DNA of 64,000 bases. Origin: Capsicum annuum (lineage: Eukaryota; Streptophyta; Magnoliopsida; Solanales; Solanaceae). Below are positions 34,040-44,231 of the stretch, piece after piece. Below the pieces are notes generated by a model. The model made no database searches and was not told where the DNA came from. It worked only from the letters and a program-made list of their open reading frames with translations. Positions within the stretch are counted from its first letter, which is position 1. Every line of letters starts with the position of its first letter. Position numbers and translations under genes: made by a program. Location of the stretch: positions 44,873,717-44,937,716 of the forward strand of contig NC_061121.1 in NCBI RefSeq assembly GCF_002878395.1, read 5' to 3'.

Positions 34040-36420
34040 ATAAAAATAGGTTCTAAACATGATAGACTCAATTTTTCAATTGAGCGAGGTATTTTTTTAC
34101 ATTTTTTGTATGTATTAATTCTTTAATTCTTTATCTGTTTCACATTACAACTTGCGTAGACTTTTTCATAAATTCTTTATATTATTTGCGCAAATTAAAT
34201 TTGCTGTCTTATCAATTTTTTTTATTTATTATTTGTTTAATACACTGTATCTGCATATTGTAAAAACTGTTACACATTATTCTTTACTTCATTTGATCAT
34301 AAATCACAATTCCATCGAGTCTTCGGCCGTACACTTCACACACTATGGTTCACGCGAGGGTATATTACACTCCCCCAAACATTCTTTGAATTCCATAGTT
34401 TTAGCATTAATGTATTTAGGTTAGTGTGCCTTTTCCCAATTATTCAGTCCTATTCTAAATCATTTAGAAAAATTCTTATTCTAGAAATAAATCATAAAAG
34501 TTTGAACTATGTTTTGACCTAATTCTTGTCTTGACAAGATACGTAGGCAACCCTGCATAAGGGTTCAGTCTCTTCACTGTTTCAGAATAATTTCTCTGAA
34601 TTCAACTGGGGCAATTTTTTGAAAATAGTTCAAAGACGCTCTTCAAAAGTCTTCAAGAGTGCAAATTTCCAATAACACTAGTTCTTAGTTATCCTACCTC
34701 CAAATCCTCACCCGAGTTTGGTTCGAGAACACCTAGATTCTTCTTTCGAATGTTGTAAACCATTAAATTTATGACGCATTGATCCCCACTTTCAAAGCAA
34801 GGCTTCAACATTCTTTCATTCATAACAATCCTTGCCAACTGAGGCGAAATAATGTCTTAACTTCTTCAATGTATGACTTTTTCAGTCTCGTCGACATATT
34901 GAAGTAATTTCAAAACTCTCTTCATGCTTGACATTCTTTCTCTCGATCGTCTGATTGAAATAATTTTGATGCTACAAACAACTCCTTTCTAATCATCTTT
35001 TTACATCATATTCAAGGATGACCATCACTCTCGTACATTCATACATACTACATACAAATTTACAAATTTTCCTGAACTACGCAAACCTAATTCTTGTTTT
35101 CTCAAGATACGTAGGCAACCCTCATTCGGGTTCGTTCCCATTCTTTTTTCAAATAAATAAAAATTTAGAATTTTGACTTGGTTGGTACCAACACAATTAG
35201 GAGTGTGCATGAGAAAGAACAAATTGGTATGATAGAGAGGACCGACTTCATAGTAAACCATAGATTCCTTTGGTACCTTTTCATCAAACCTGAGTAACAC
35301 TCAAAAATTCTCTTGCATACATCTAAGACAAGAACGAAACAAACCTCATTGTTTCAAGTTCATTGTGTGGTAAGCTTTAGACTAGTTCATTGCATATTGT
35401 TGATCTAGAACTTAGCCTGAATGTCTGTTGAGGCAAAATTATGAGTTACACTTAGTTTATGAAAGGATTGTAGGCCCTCCTTGACTCGATTGTGCCTATC
35501 ACAGCCTACCAAATGACAGTAATCCCTAGCATTCCCCCATTTCATCCTGAAACTTTTTCTTTGAATAACCACATCTGAGCCTTTACCGTTTGAGTGCTTA
35601 CATGCACTATTCCTCTTTTGGCCTACCTCCTTGAGCGCACTAAGTACGTGTAAGTTGTGAATGAAGATTCAAGATCAAAGCTTTCAAAGGAAAATGACGT
35701 ATAGGCTCAGAAGAACAAAAATAAAAGACTACTTTAAAAAAAAGGAGCTGAAATCCCCACAAAAAAAAGAGAGAACTCCGACAAGGTGGAGAATCATCAT
35801 CACCCAAAAAAATAAGGAAAAAATATATCCAAAAGAAAAGGGGAAAAAATCCAACATAAGATTCAAAATAATACAAATAAAATACAAAATATGGGGCAAA
35901 GAAGCACAACAAAGAAGATCAAGCATCAAAGTGCAACAAATAGCAAAAGCACGAATATAACGCAATTCTCATTGAGGAATTAGTCACTTTCAACCCAAAT
36001 ATCTTCCTACCCATCCCCAAGCCTACATTACTAGCCAATAACAAGTCCTATAAGATCCTATTCTAAGTGTTCTCACATTAGTGGATACTTACACGAAGGC
36101 CAAGCCTATGGTATCATAATTGCATTCATTGAACTTCTTTCTGAGTGTGAGTGTATATCTCTGGACGTCTCCACATTCAAAAAAATATATTTAAATAAGT
36201 GTGAGAATGAGACATTCTTTCTGGAGAGTGCACTTGAAATTTGAGAACAGACACAGTTTAACATTTTTATTTGAAGCAAGACGAACAAAGCTTGTTGATT
36301 CTTAGGTATGTCTGAGGTACCGCTTGAAGCTATAGGAGTTACCCTGAAGTCAAACTCGATTAGCTGGAAGTGATGGGGGAATTCTTATACACACTACTAA
36401 TTATTGATATCAACTACAGT
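34040..36420 (+). other. O internal region, non-coding part
   Basis: A/T-rich sequence with no recognisable protein. Two modules with the phrase acgtaggcaacc occur at about 34541-34552 and 35108-35119, each after a gacctaattcttgt-like or aacctaattcttgt-like lead. Two more decayed copies lie at 38815-38870 and 39085-39140. 35660-35960 is very purine-rich with open frames on both strands (99 codons on plus, 90 and 78 on minus), which I take as a result of base composition. No conserved domain is seen. Confidence 0.6.
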
Positions 36421-36424
36421 CAAG

Positions 36425-36770
36425 GCACAATTATGCTTTTTTTAACTTTCAACTTTTCTTCCAGAAGCATATACAAAACAATTTTGTTTCACTGTTAAAC
36501 ACTTTTTACAAGAAAAACACAAAATAATTTTCAACAATTTTCACCTATCAACATTCCTCGCAAAGAATAACAAAGAATAATTTTCTACATTTTTCAACTT
36601 TCAACATTTCTTACAACGAAAATACAAAACAATCTTCTGCATTTTCACCTTTTCACATTTTCCATGAAGAAAACACAAAGCAATCTCCCGCATTTTTCAT
36701 CTTTCAACACATTTTTTACAACAAAAATGCAAAAAATATTTTTTTTTCTTTTCAAACACATGTCTTCACA
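36425..36770 (+). repeat. Degenerate tandem repeat of about 60 bp in O
   Basis: Five or so imperfect units built on a ctttcaac(a)tttttacaa...aaaacacaaa(a)caattttc theme (for example near 36505, 36550, 36610 and 36665). The units are diverged, so the borders are approximate. Confidence 0.6.
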
Positions 36771-36894
36771 TACATGTATTACACTTTACATGTAAGACGC
36801 CCACCTCCAAATACAGATAATTAACTTTTCTTTTCAAGTTCTCACATTTAAACACAAATATTTTACTTTTCTGTTAGGTGTTCTCCTTCCAATA

Positions 36895-37115
36895 TTGTTT
36901 CTACCTTTTTATAGCCCCACCATTCGAGAGGCTATTTCCTTTTAATTGCTCTGCCAATCGAGAGCTTCTTTATTTCAATAGCCCTGCCAGTTGAGAGGCT
37001 ATTATCTTTTGCTTTGCCAGTCGAGAGCTCTTTAATTTCAACAACCCCACCTGTCGAGAGACTATTACCTTCCAGTTGTCCACCAACCAAGAGGCTATTA
37101 GAATTTGATTACCTC
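36895..37115 (+). repeat. Tandem repeat of about 55 bp with a tcgagagg core in O
   Basis: About four to five imperfect units of the theme agccc(c/t)acca.tcgagaggctatta..ttt (cores near 36924, 36960, 36990, 37020 and 37057). It lies directly left of the hairpin array and may be an earlier, independent amplification. Confidence 0.65.
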
Positions 37116-37129
37116 ACCGATTGATGACC

Positions 37130-38700
37130 TTAGCCTTCATAGACAGTTGAGAGATGACCATTAACATCAGTCTTCATAAGAAATTAGAGACGTCATTAAG
37201 TTTTCGTAGACAATTGAAGACATCATCATTCAACATTAGTCTCCATAGATAATTGGAGACGTCATCAAGTCTTCGTAGACAATCAAAGACATCATTATTC
37301 AACATCTAGCTCCATAGAAAATTGGAGATATCGTCAAGTCTTCATAGACTAACAAAAACATCATCATTCAATATCCATCTCCATAGATAATTGGAGATGT
37401 CATCAAGTCTTCATAGACAATCAAAAACAATATTCATCACATTTGCCTCCATAGACAATTAGTGGTGTCATTCATTTGTCATCGTAAACAATCAAAGATG
37501 TCACATCAGTCTTCATAGATAATCGTCGATGATAATCCACACTAGCCTTCATAGACAATTGGAGGTGTCATGCATCTGCCTCCATAAACAATCGAAGAAA
37601 TCACATCAGTCTACATAGACTATTGGAGACTACAATTCATACTAGCCTTCATAGATAATTGGAGGTGTCATGCATCTATCTTCGTAAACAATTGAATACA
37701 TCACATCAGTCTCTGTAGACAATCGAAGATGATAATCAACACCAACCTCCATAGATAATTGGAGGTATCATGCATCAAGTCTTCGTAGACAATAAAAAAC
37801 AACATCATTCATAACATTAATCTTCGTAGACAATCGATGACGACCATTAACATCAGTCTCCATAAATAATTGGAGATGTCATCCGTTAGTCTTCATAGAC
37901 AATTAAAAATGACAATCAACATCAGTATTCATAAATAATCGAAGACATCATCATTCATTACATCAGTCTCCGTAGATAATCAAAGATGACAGTTAACATC
38001 AGTCTCCATATATAATTAGTTATGTCATTAACACCAGTCTCTGTAAACAATCAGAGACAACAATCAATATTAACCTCCATAGATAATTGGAGGTGTCATG
38101 CATCAAGTCTTCACATACAATCGAAGATATCATCGTTCAAAATCAGTCTCCATAGACAATCGGAGACAACAATCCATACCAATATCTATAGACAACTGGA
38201 GGTGTCATGCATCAAGTCTTTGCAGACAATCAAAGACAACATCATTCATCACATCAGTCTCTGTAGACAATCGGAGATGACAATTCATACCAGCCTCCTT
38301 AGACAATTGAAGGTGTCATGCATCAAGCTTTGTAGATAATCGAAGACAACATCATTCATCACTTCAGTCTCCATAGACAATCGAAGACAACAATCAACAC
38401 CAACCTCCATAGAAAATTAGAGGTGTTATACACCAAGTCTTCGTAGACAATCAAAGACAATATCATTCATCATATCAATCTCTGTAGATAATCGAAGACG
38501 ACGATCAAAATCAGTCTCCATGAATAATTGGATATGTAATGCATTAAGTCTTCATAGACAATCAAAGACATCTTTCATTCATCACATAAGTCCTTGTAAA
38601 TAATCAGAGACATTATTTATCTTCAAGTCTCCATAAATAATCGAAGACGTCATTCATCCTTAAGTCTTTGTAGGCAATCAGAGGAATCATGCTTCTTTTC
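37130..38700 (+). repeat. Hairpin satellite array in the 3' part of O
   Basis: About 45 units of roughly 30-39 bp, each with a core taga(c/t)aat flanked by complementary arms, followed by a linker such as gtcatcaagt or catcatcattcaacat. In the left part spacings alternate 30 and 39 bp, giving a dimer of about 69 bp (cores at 37207, 37246, 37276, 37315, 37345, 37384, 37414). Perfect 7-bp stems with different sequences occur at 37239-37260, 37377-37398, 37745-37766, 38037-38058 and 38216-38237. Open frames across it are by-products of the repetition. Confidence 0.9.
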
Positions 38701-39228
38701 AACAAAAAGTACAATTCATAACAACAACATAATGTTTCATATCCCACACATCATACACTGGGGCAAATTTAGAGAACCGCCCCAAAATTTTCTACTTTCT
38801 CATCTCGAACTACATTGACCTGATTCTCGCGACACTCGAGATATGTAGGAAGCTCTATGCATAGTTCGATCATCACAATCCCCTAATCATTCTTTCTCTC
38901 CAGCAAGTACACAATCCTATATCCCCAAAATCTCATAGCTAGATACTGGGGCAATTTTAAAAGGGACATCGAAAATAGATGAACACTTCTGTTCCCAAAT
39001 GGTTCATCTCTCAATAATCATTCTACATGGTTATCTTCCCCAAAAAATAAGGCAAGAGGAAATTGCCTATTCTTTTGAACTACACTCGACCTGATCCTCA
39101 TACGACTTGAGTAGTATAGGCAACTCTAAATTGGAGTTCGATTGAATTATCATCAAAATTATTTTTTGTCAAGCAAAATTGGCTACACGTCAAAGTTTTC
39201 ATTTGAAGACTTCTACATCGCATTCAAA
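38701..39228 (+). other. O region between array and 3' LTR
   Basis: Non-coding, with two decayed copies of the taggcaac module (cgagatatgtaggaagctct near 38842 and gagtagtataggcaactct near 39112), each after an actac(a/c)(t/c)tgacctgat lead. The phrase actggggcaa also recurs (38757, 38946). This looks like a conserved untranslated 3' region of Tat/Ogre elements. Confidence 0.5.
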
Positions 39229-39242
39229 CAAAAAGGGGCAAC
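39229..39242 (+). other. O polypurine tract
   Basis: caaaaaggggcaac lies immediately before the 3' LTR, the expected site for plus-strand priming. Confidence 0.78.
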
Positions 39243-41931
39243 TATTGACACCCAAATTCTGCTCTCTATACTTAAAATTAATATCTTCAGGCTTTCTGAT
39301 CGTTAAAGGGCACAAAATATAATTTTTACATATTTTTTACAATTATTAATAAATTATTGATATTCATCCTTACTTTTGAATTTTATCAATTTATTTTGTA
39401 TTTTTACCTTTTATAATTTATTGCTAATTCTCTGTACATTGAAATTTTTATCAATTCATTATCATTTTAATAGGTTACAATCATCTACATATGTACATAA
39501 TATAGCACGACAATTCTTTACTGCATAGTATAATTTTGATTATTTAGAACATAATATATTTTTCAAGACAATTATATTTTTATTTGTTGTTTACATTTTT
39601 TCTGTAATTATACATCAGCATTTATATTTTTGTATATTATTTAATACGACCTGTAAATATGAGTCGATTTAATTATTTTAATACAAAAAATAATAAATCA
39701 GTTAAATTAAGATCTCGTCACTTTTAATTTTTTTTAACTTTGTTTCACCTACTATCCCTAATTTGAGGGGATATGTTGGAAAATACAGATTTGATGAATT
39801 TCTTTTTTCCTTTATAAATACATGCATACACACACTTTAACACACAACACACACAAACACACGCATATCACCACACATAGACAGAGCTTTCTCTAATTTC
39901 TCTCCCCTCTTCCTCTTTTCTCTCTCTCTGCTTCCACCGTGCCACCACCTCATGGCTGGTCGGCGATCCTAAAGCAACCGTCGCTGTCCACCAGCCGACA
40001 ACACCATTAAACCAGCAAACCCCCAATCAGCTCCGTGCCTCCACCAATAACTACCAGTTGGCCAGCCACCAACAACCATCAAGCACCATGGACCAGCTCC
40101 ATCAGACAAACCGTCGCCAGTTCTCTCCCTCTCTTTGTTCTTATCGCGCCCTGCCGGAGTTGAACATCGGCAGGCGGGCCTCAAACCGATAGCAACTAGT
40201 TTCGGCCACCGTTCACCGCCTCCTCTTTCTTCGTTATTACTTTCAGATCTGGCCAGATGCAGAATAGTGTCGCTCCAGCAATCCTTGTCATGGAAGCGAC
40301 CTTTTTGATCCATTTTATCATTATTTGAAATTTTTGGGGTTTGACTATAGCAACGAGATCTTTATTAGTGACTTTTTGGTTGATTTTGCTATGTTACTAT
40401 TACTTGGAGTGTCATTTTTTATATTATTTTGTTAATTTCATGTTGATCTTGAATGAGAAAAATGCTATCTTCGTCTAGCTTTGCTTGCTATCCGTGTTGA
40501 TGTTGATCCGTACAACTATTTGCGTTAGTTGTATGATTACTTCATTCACTGTTCATTGTTGGACTATTTTCTGATTGCTCTTGCTAAGATTCGTCATTCA
40601 GTAACACCACATGTCGATAGAAATTTTGGGCTGATTTCTCCCTTTTACCGTTGTACAAATTTACTCTAGCTATTATTTATTTGGCCAATGATATTATTTT
40701 TTCATGAGATTTTTGAGGTCGTTCCATTACAAAGACCGACTTTACCTTCCTAAAATATTATTTTACATCAAAAATATTATTTTACATCAAAGGCTGACAC
40801 ATGATCAATGAAGAAAACCCGTTAGTTTTTGAGGACTTCCCAAATAAAAGACGGACATTACACATACAAATACGTAATAAAAAATAAATATTTTTGGGCG
40901 ATGACGAAACCTTTATAATATTTCAAATTTTATCTGAGCCCACATTTTAATAAAAATTATATTTTTAAATACGTATATGCATACATATTTGTTAATTTAT
41001 TTTGATTATTATTTATTTGTTACAAACATTTTTATTACAAGTGTTTATACATGTTATTGGGAATCATTATCGAAAATGGCAGTGAACGAAGACTTTAAAT
41101 TATGTGTTTATATTTTTTATATTCTTGCACTTGTACAAATGTTAATCATAGTGAAGGCTTTATTTTTGGGGTGTTGGCGGGATATTTTTTATTTGCGCAA
41201 TCTTCACCATACGTTTAGGCAAATTTAGGCCATTAATATTTATATAAAAATATTAGATTGACTTAGATTATTTAGTCAAATAATTTACACTTCTTACATT
41301 AAAATATATCACGTTGTCTTTTTCTTCAGAACAGGTCTTTTTCTTTATTCAATTTTATCTTTTCTTTAGATACATATACTAATATACTTTTGTTTATATT
41401 TTTTTATGACAAAACATATATATTATTTTAATACACTTACATAAAAGAATTAAGTTAATCAAGTAAGTCACATACTATGTAGTCTTTTCTTCTCAAAATA
41501 AATTTTACTTTTCTCCATAATTTTAATCAGATAAAAAATATTACTTGTAAATACTTTTTCTTTTCATGGCAAATCAAAATACATTTATTTTCACACATCA
41601 TAAAGTACTTTCCTTTTCACATGTATAAATACACTTTTATAAATATCTTTTACATTTTTTTTATAATAATATATTTTATTTATATATTTAATATACATAT
41701 ACCTTTACATACTTTTAAAACATTTGTAAATTTTTTAAAAAAATTATTTTATACTTAATACATATACTTTTTACATTATTTTAAATTACCTCCTCCTCTT
41801 TGATAAATTTAGTCTAGCTGGGTACCACATTTGTGGATTCTGAAGGGTGTCTAACCCCTTTCATTCAGGATAATTTGAACTCTTACCTAGAATCTCAATT
41901 TGTTTTTCATAGATTAATACATAAATCGCAG
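39243..41931 (+). repeat. O 3' LTR, truncated at its end
   Basis: Starts tattgacaccc (TG changed to TA) and follows the 5' LTR to about 41931, where homology stops at acataaatcgca. The last 120 or so bases, ending gagcatgtca in the 5' copy, are absent. It has its own changes: a 20-bp tandem duplication (aatattattttacatcaa, near 40752-40790) and about 50 extra bases near 41050-41100. Confidence 0.85.
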
Positions 41932-41974
41932 CCGTACCTAGAAGGGTGCCTAACCCCTTCCTGACCGTACCTAG
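41932..41974. repeat. Rearranged joint between O and S
   Basis: Two copies of ccgtacctag (41933 and 41966) flank a piece (gaagggtgcctaaccccttc) that resembles the O LTR near 41845. It marks a deletion or repair joint that removed the O 3' end and the middle of the S LTR. Confidence 0.5.
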
Positions 41975-42352
41975 CCAGATCAATCTATCAGCCGCAACTA
42001 CAGTAGTGAGTCCTCATCCATCGAGGAAGTGACACTTATTTAGTTATTTTATTATTTACAGTATTTTAGTTTTTTTCAGTTTCTATCAGACAGTAATTTA
42101 GGGCCTGTCCTTTCAACTCGTTTATTTCTGTTGTTAGAGTCTTTCAGACACTTTCAGTTAGCAGTTATTCTACAGATGTACTCAATATTGATTTAGTCTT
42201 ATGAACCTTATGGAATTTTTAGTTTGACTTCCACATATGTTTTCATGATTATTATTCAGTGCACACAGCAGGTACCTATCATGGGTTAGCTAATGGTCCT
42301 TCGGGATTGTAAGCACCGTGTGATGCCCAGAGTGTAGTCTTGGGGTGTTACA
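41975..42352 (+). repeat. S: solo chromovirus LTR, 3' part
   Basis: Resumes with acagtagtgagtcctcatc, equivalent to the last 320 or so bases of the E2 LTR (cacagttggtgagtcctcat, near 18330), and ends ggggtgttaca. The hallmark phrases gggttagct and caccgtgtgatg near the end are shared with E1 and E2. About 650 bp expected between the two parts of S are missing. Confidence 0.85.
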
Positions 42353-42357
42353 TCTTC
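42353..42357. repeat. Target-site duplication of S, right copy (tcttc)
   Basis: Matches 29903-29907. The H region continues after it. Confidence 0.9.
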
Positions 42358-43614
42358 TTGGAAGATGAGAATACCCTTAAGGGAATGAAATGTAAAGTCT
42401 AGGAGAGGAATAATCAATTGGGTGATGATTACTTTGATTTTCTTGAATATTTGAGAAACCCAATTACTGATTATTCCTATGAAAATTCTTGTTGTTGTGA
42501 TCCTTTTGTATTACACCCCACCTTTGTTTGATGCTTATGAGGATGAATTTCTTACTTCTTATGAAGACTTAAGCAATGATTCCTTCAAAGTTAGTGGCGG
42601 TATATGTCTACTTGAGGATTATTCCATTGAAGGAGAAAGTATCAATTGTTTAGAAATCGCTTCTTCTTCTATTTTGTGTGCTCCTATTATTGAGAATACT
42701 CATGGCGATGATCTTGAATCTAATAGTGAGTACATACATGAGGACACCTTAGTTGAAGTTGACTTGAGTGATATATTTCTCTACTCTCCCTTTCTTTTTG
42801 ATGATGCTTATACTAATATGGAGAGTATATCTTTTAGTTTGGGTGAAGCCTATAGGGAAAAAGGTGATATCACTCTTGAGAACCCGAGGGAAAATATTTC
42901 ATTGTCTCCTTTGGGTATTGATTATAAACTTGCATCCTTTCTTGACACACTTGTGCTTAAATTGTGTAACTCCTAACTTGTGGATACCAAGTTAATTATT
43001 TCCTTGAAAGGAAGAAGTCCTATGGGCTCAATTGTATTGACTCCATCCTTGTGTGCATTATGTTCTAAGTCTTTTGAGTCAAATGACATTCTCGTAGTTA
43101 GTAGCATCTAGGATGATGTTTTTGCACTTGATTCCTTCTATACTACCTCTTTGCCTATGATGATATCCATGCTAATCTTGGATGTGTTTTATGTAGGGGT
43201 AGGAAAATTATTAGTTTGTCCATCTGTTTGAGTGACAATATAATATGGATCTTGTGGACTTTAAAACCAATTGAGGAGCCACCCTTGGTGTGGTCTCTTG
43301 AAGAGATAATAAAGCATATGCATCTCATGGATCATAAAGTGAATATCGTTCTACCTTTTAGATTATTTGATGCCATTGGGATCTTTATTGTTTCCTTATC
43401 TCTTGATGATTTCCCTAACCAAATCCTTTGTGTATTTTTCAATGAGTTTCTAATGTTTAACATGAAGGATCTTTGGTTATATCTTAAGTGTGGGCAACCT
43501 TGGCATGATGCTATGATTATTTATGCTTAACCTAACCCTTATGTCATGACGATATTGTATTTGTTTATCTTCCTTTAGTTTTGCAAGGTTAGGATTCAAG
43601 GTCGAATCTTTTTT
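42358..43614 (+). pseudogene. H element acidic region, continued to its 3' end
   Basis: The continuation of H after S. The longest frame (42479-42976, 165 codons) is acidic and Ser-rich (EDEFLTSYEDLSNDSFKV; LVEVDLSDIFLYSPFLFDD). A second frame at 43216-43530 gives WTLKPIEEPPLVWSLEEI and SLDDFPNQILCVFFNEFLMF. I recognise no domain; similar acidic reading frames occur near the 3' end of some plant Ty3/gypsy elements. It ends in the lead-in ggattcaaggtcgaat and a polypurine tract. Confidence 0.55.
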
Positions 43615-43627
43615 AAAAAGGGGAAGA
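43615..43627 (+). other. H polypurine tract
   Basis: aaaaaggggaaga lies directly before the H 3' LTR. Confidence 0.75.
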
Positions 43628-44231
43628 TGATACAAGTCAAATGGGCGTCAGTTCTTTTGATCACACAACTCGATGCCAACATAAGGAGTTCCAAGCCTTG
43701 ATCGCCCTAAAGCTCCAAGAATGTTCTTGGAGGCCCTTCTTCGATCTCCTAATCAAGCAATGTAATGTTTGGAAGATCGCTTAGAGCTGAGGAAATCAAT
43801 GGCGCAAGGAATAAAGAGAGACCTTGTGGGTTATTTCCTAAATAGACACTTTTGGGCTATTTTTGTAATAGGCTAAGTTGTGCAAAGTCAACTACTATAA
43901 ATAGGTGCCTTACACATTTCATTAGTAAGTTTTTGTTGATTAATTATCATAATGTATTCATGGAAACTCCATTGGGAGTAACGAGTTCTTAGAAAAGCCG
44001 ATGTTGAACCTTGACTAGAAACATTTGTTATAAGGAAGATCTAATCCCCATTACGATCACATAAGAGTTGGGTGCTAATTGGTAATCCATGAAGGGAGGT
44101 TTTATGGTTTGAAACACGCTTTGATTGCCCTTTCGTTACCAATTTTGTGTCTATCTTCCTATCTTGATTATCCTAGCCTTCTATCTTTACTTTTCTGTGT
44201 TTAGATTCAAGTTCTCGTGGCTTGAATTACA
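43628..44231 (+). repeat. H 3' LTR
   Basis: About 604 bp from TGATACAAGTC to TTGAATTACA, far shorter than the chromovirus LTRs. It has a good TATA box (tataaata, 43896-43903). No second copy is present in the window, since the H 5' end lies outside the duplicated segment, so the borders rest on the polypurine tract and the TG...CA ends. The next five bases, tcatc, would be its right TSD. Confidence 0.7.
43896..43903 (+). promoter_or_regulatory. TATA box in the H LTR
   Basis: tataaata followed by ggtgcc and a pyrimidine/A-rich stretch, about 270 bp into the 604-bp LTR, where U3 normally ends. Confidence 0.6.

Larger units (their letters stand above)
31083..41931 (+). mobile_element. O: Ogre/Tat-type non-coding LTR element
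   Basis: Element of about 10.8 kb, with long LTRs (5' LTR about 2.9 kb) starting tgttgacaccc, a PBS of the tRNA-Arg kind used by Ogre elements (ttggcgactctgctgagg), about 5.2 kb of internal sequence and a polypurine tract. No gag, protease, RT, RNase H or integrase motif is readable in the interior. Instead it holds A-rich sequence, repeated tacgtaggcaaccc modules and tandem repeats. It therefore looks like a non-autonomous derivative that needs proteins from a coding relative. The last stretch of its 3' LTR is missing. Confidence 0.85.

Noticed and set aside
35640..35965. Frames of 78-99 codons on both strands
   Set aside because: Purine-rich stretch of the O interior; both strands are open because of base composition.
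38022..38339. A 105-codon frame with internal repeats (SLHRQSE, RQLEVSC)
   Set aside because: It is a by-product of the tandem hairpin array; its repeats are the DNA units read in frame and nothing suggests translation.
37130..38700. CRISPR-like array
   Set aside because: Units vary, spacers are themselves repeats, the arms are palindromic in every unit with changing sequence, and the DNA is a plant retrotransposon.
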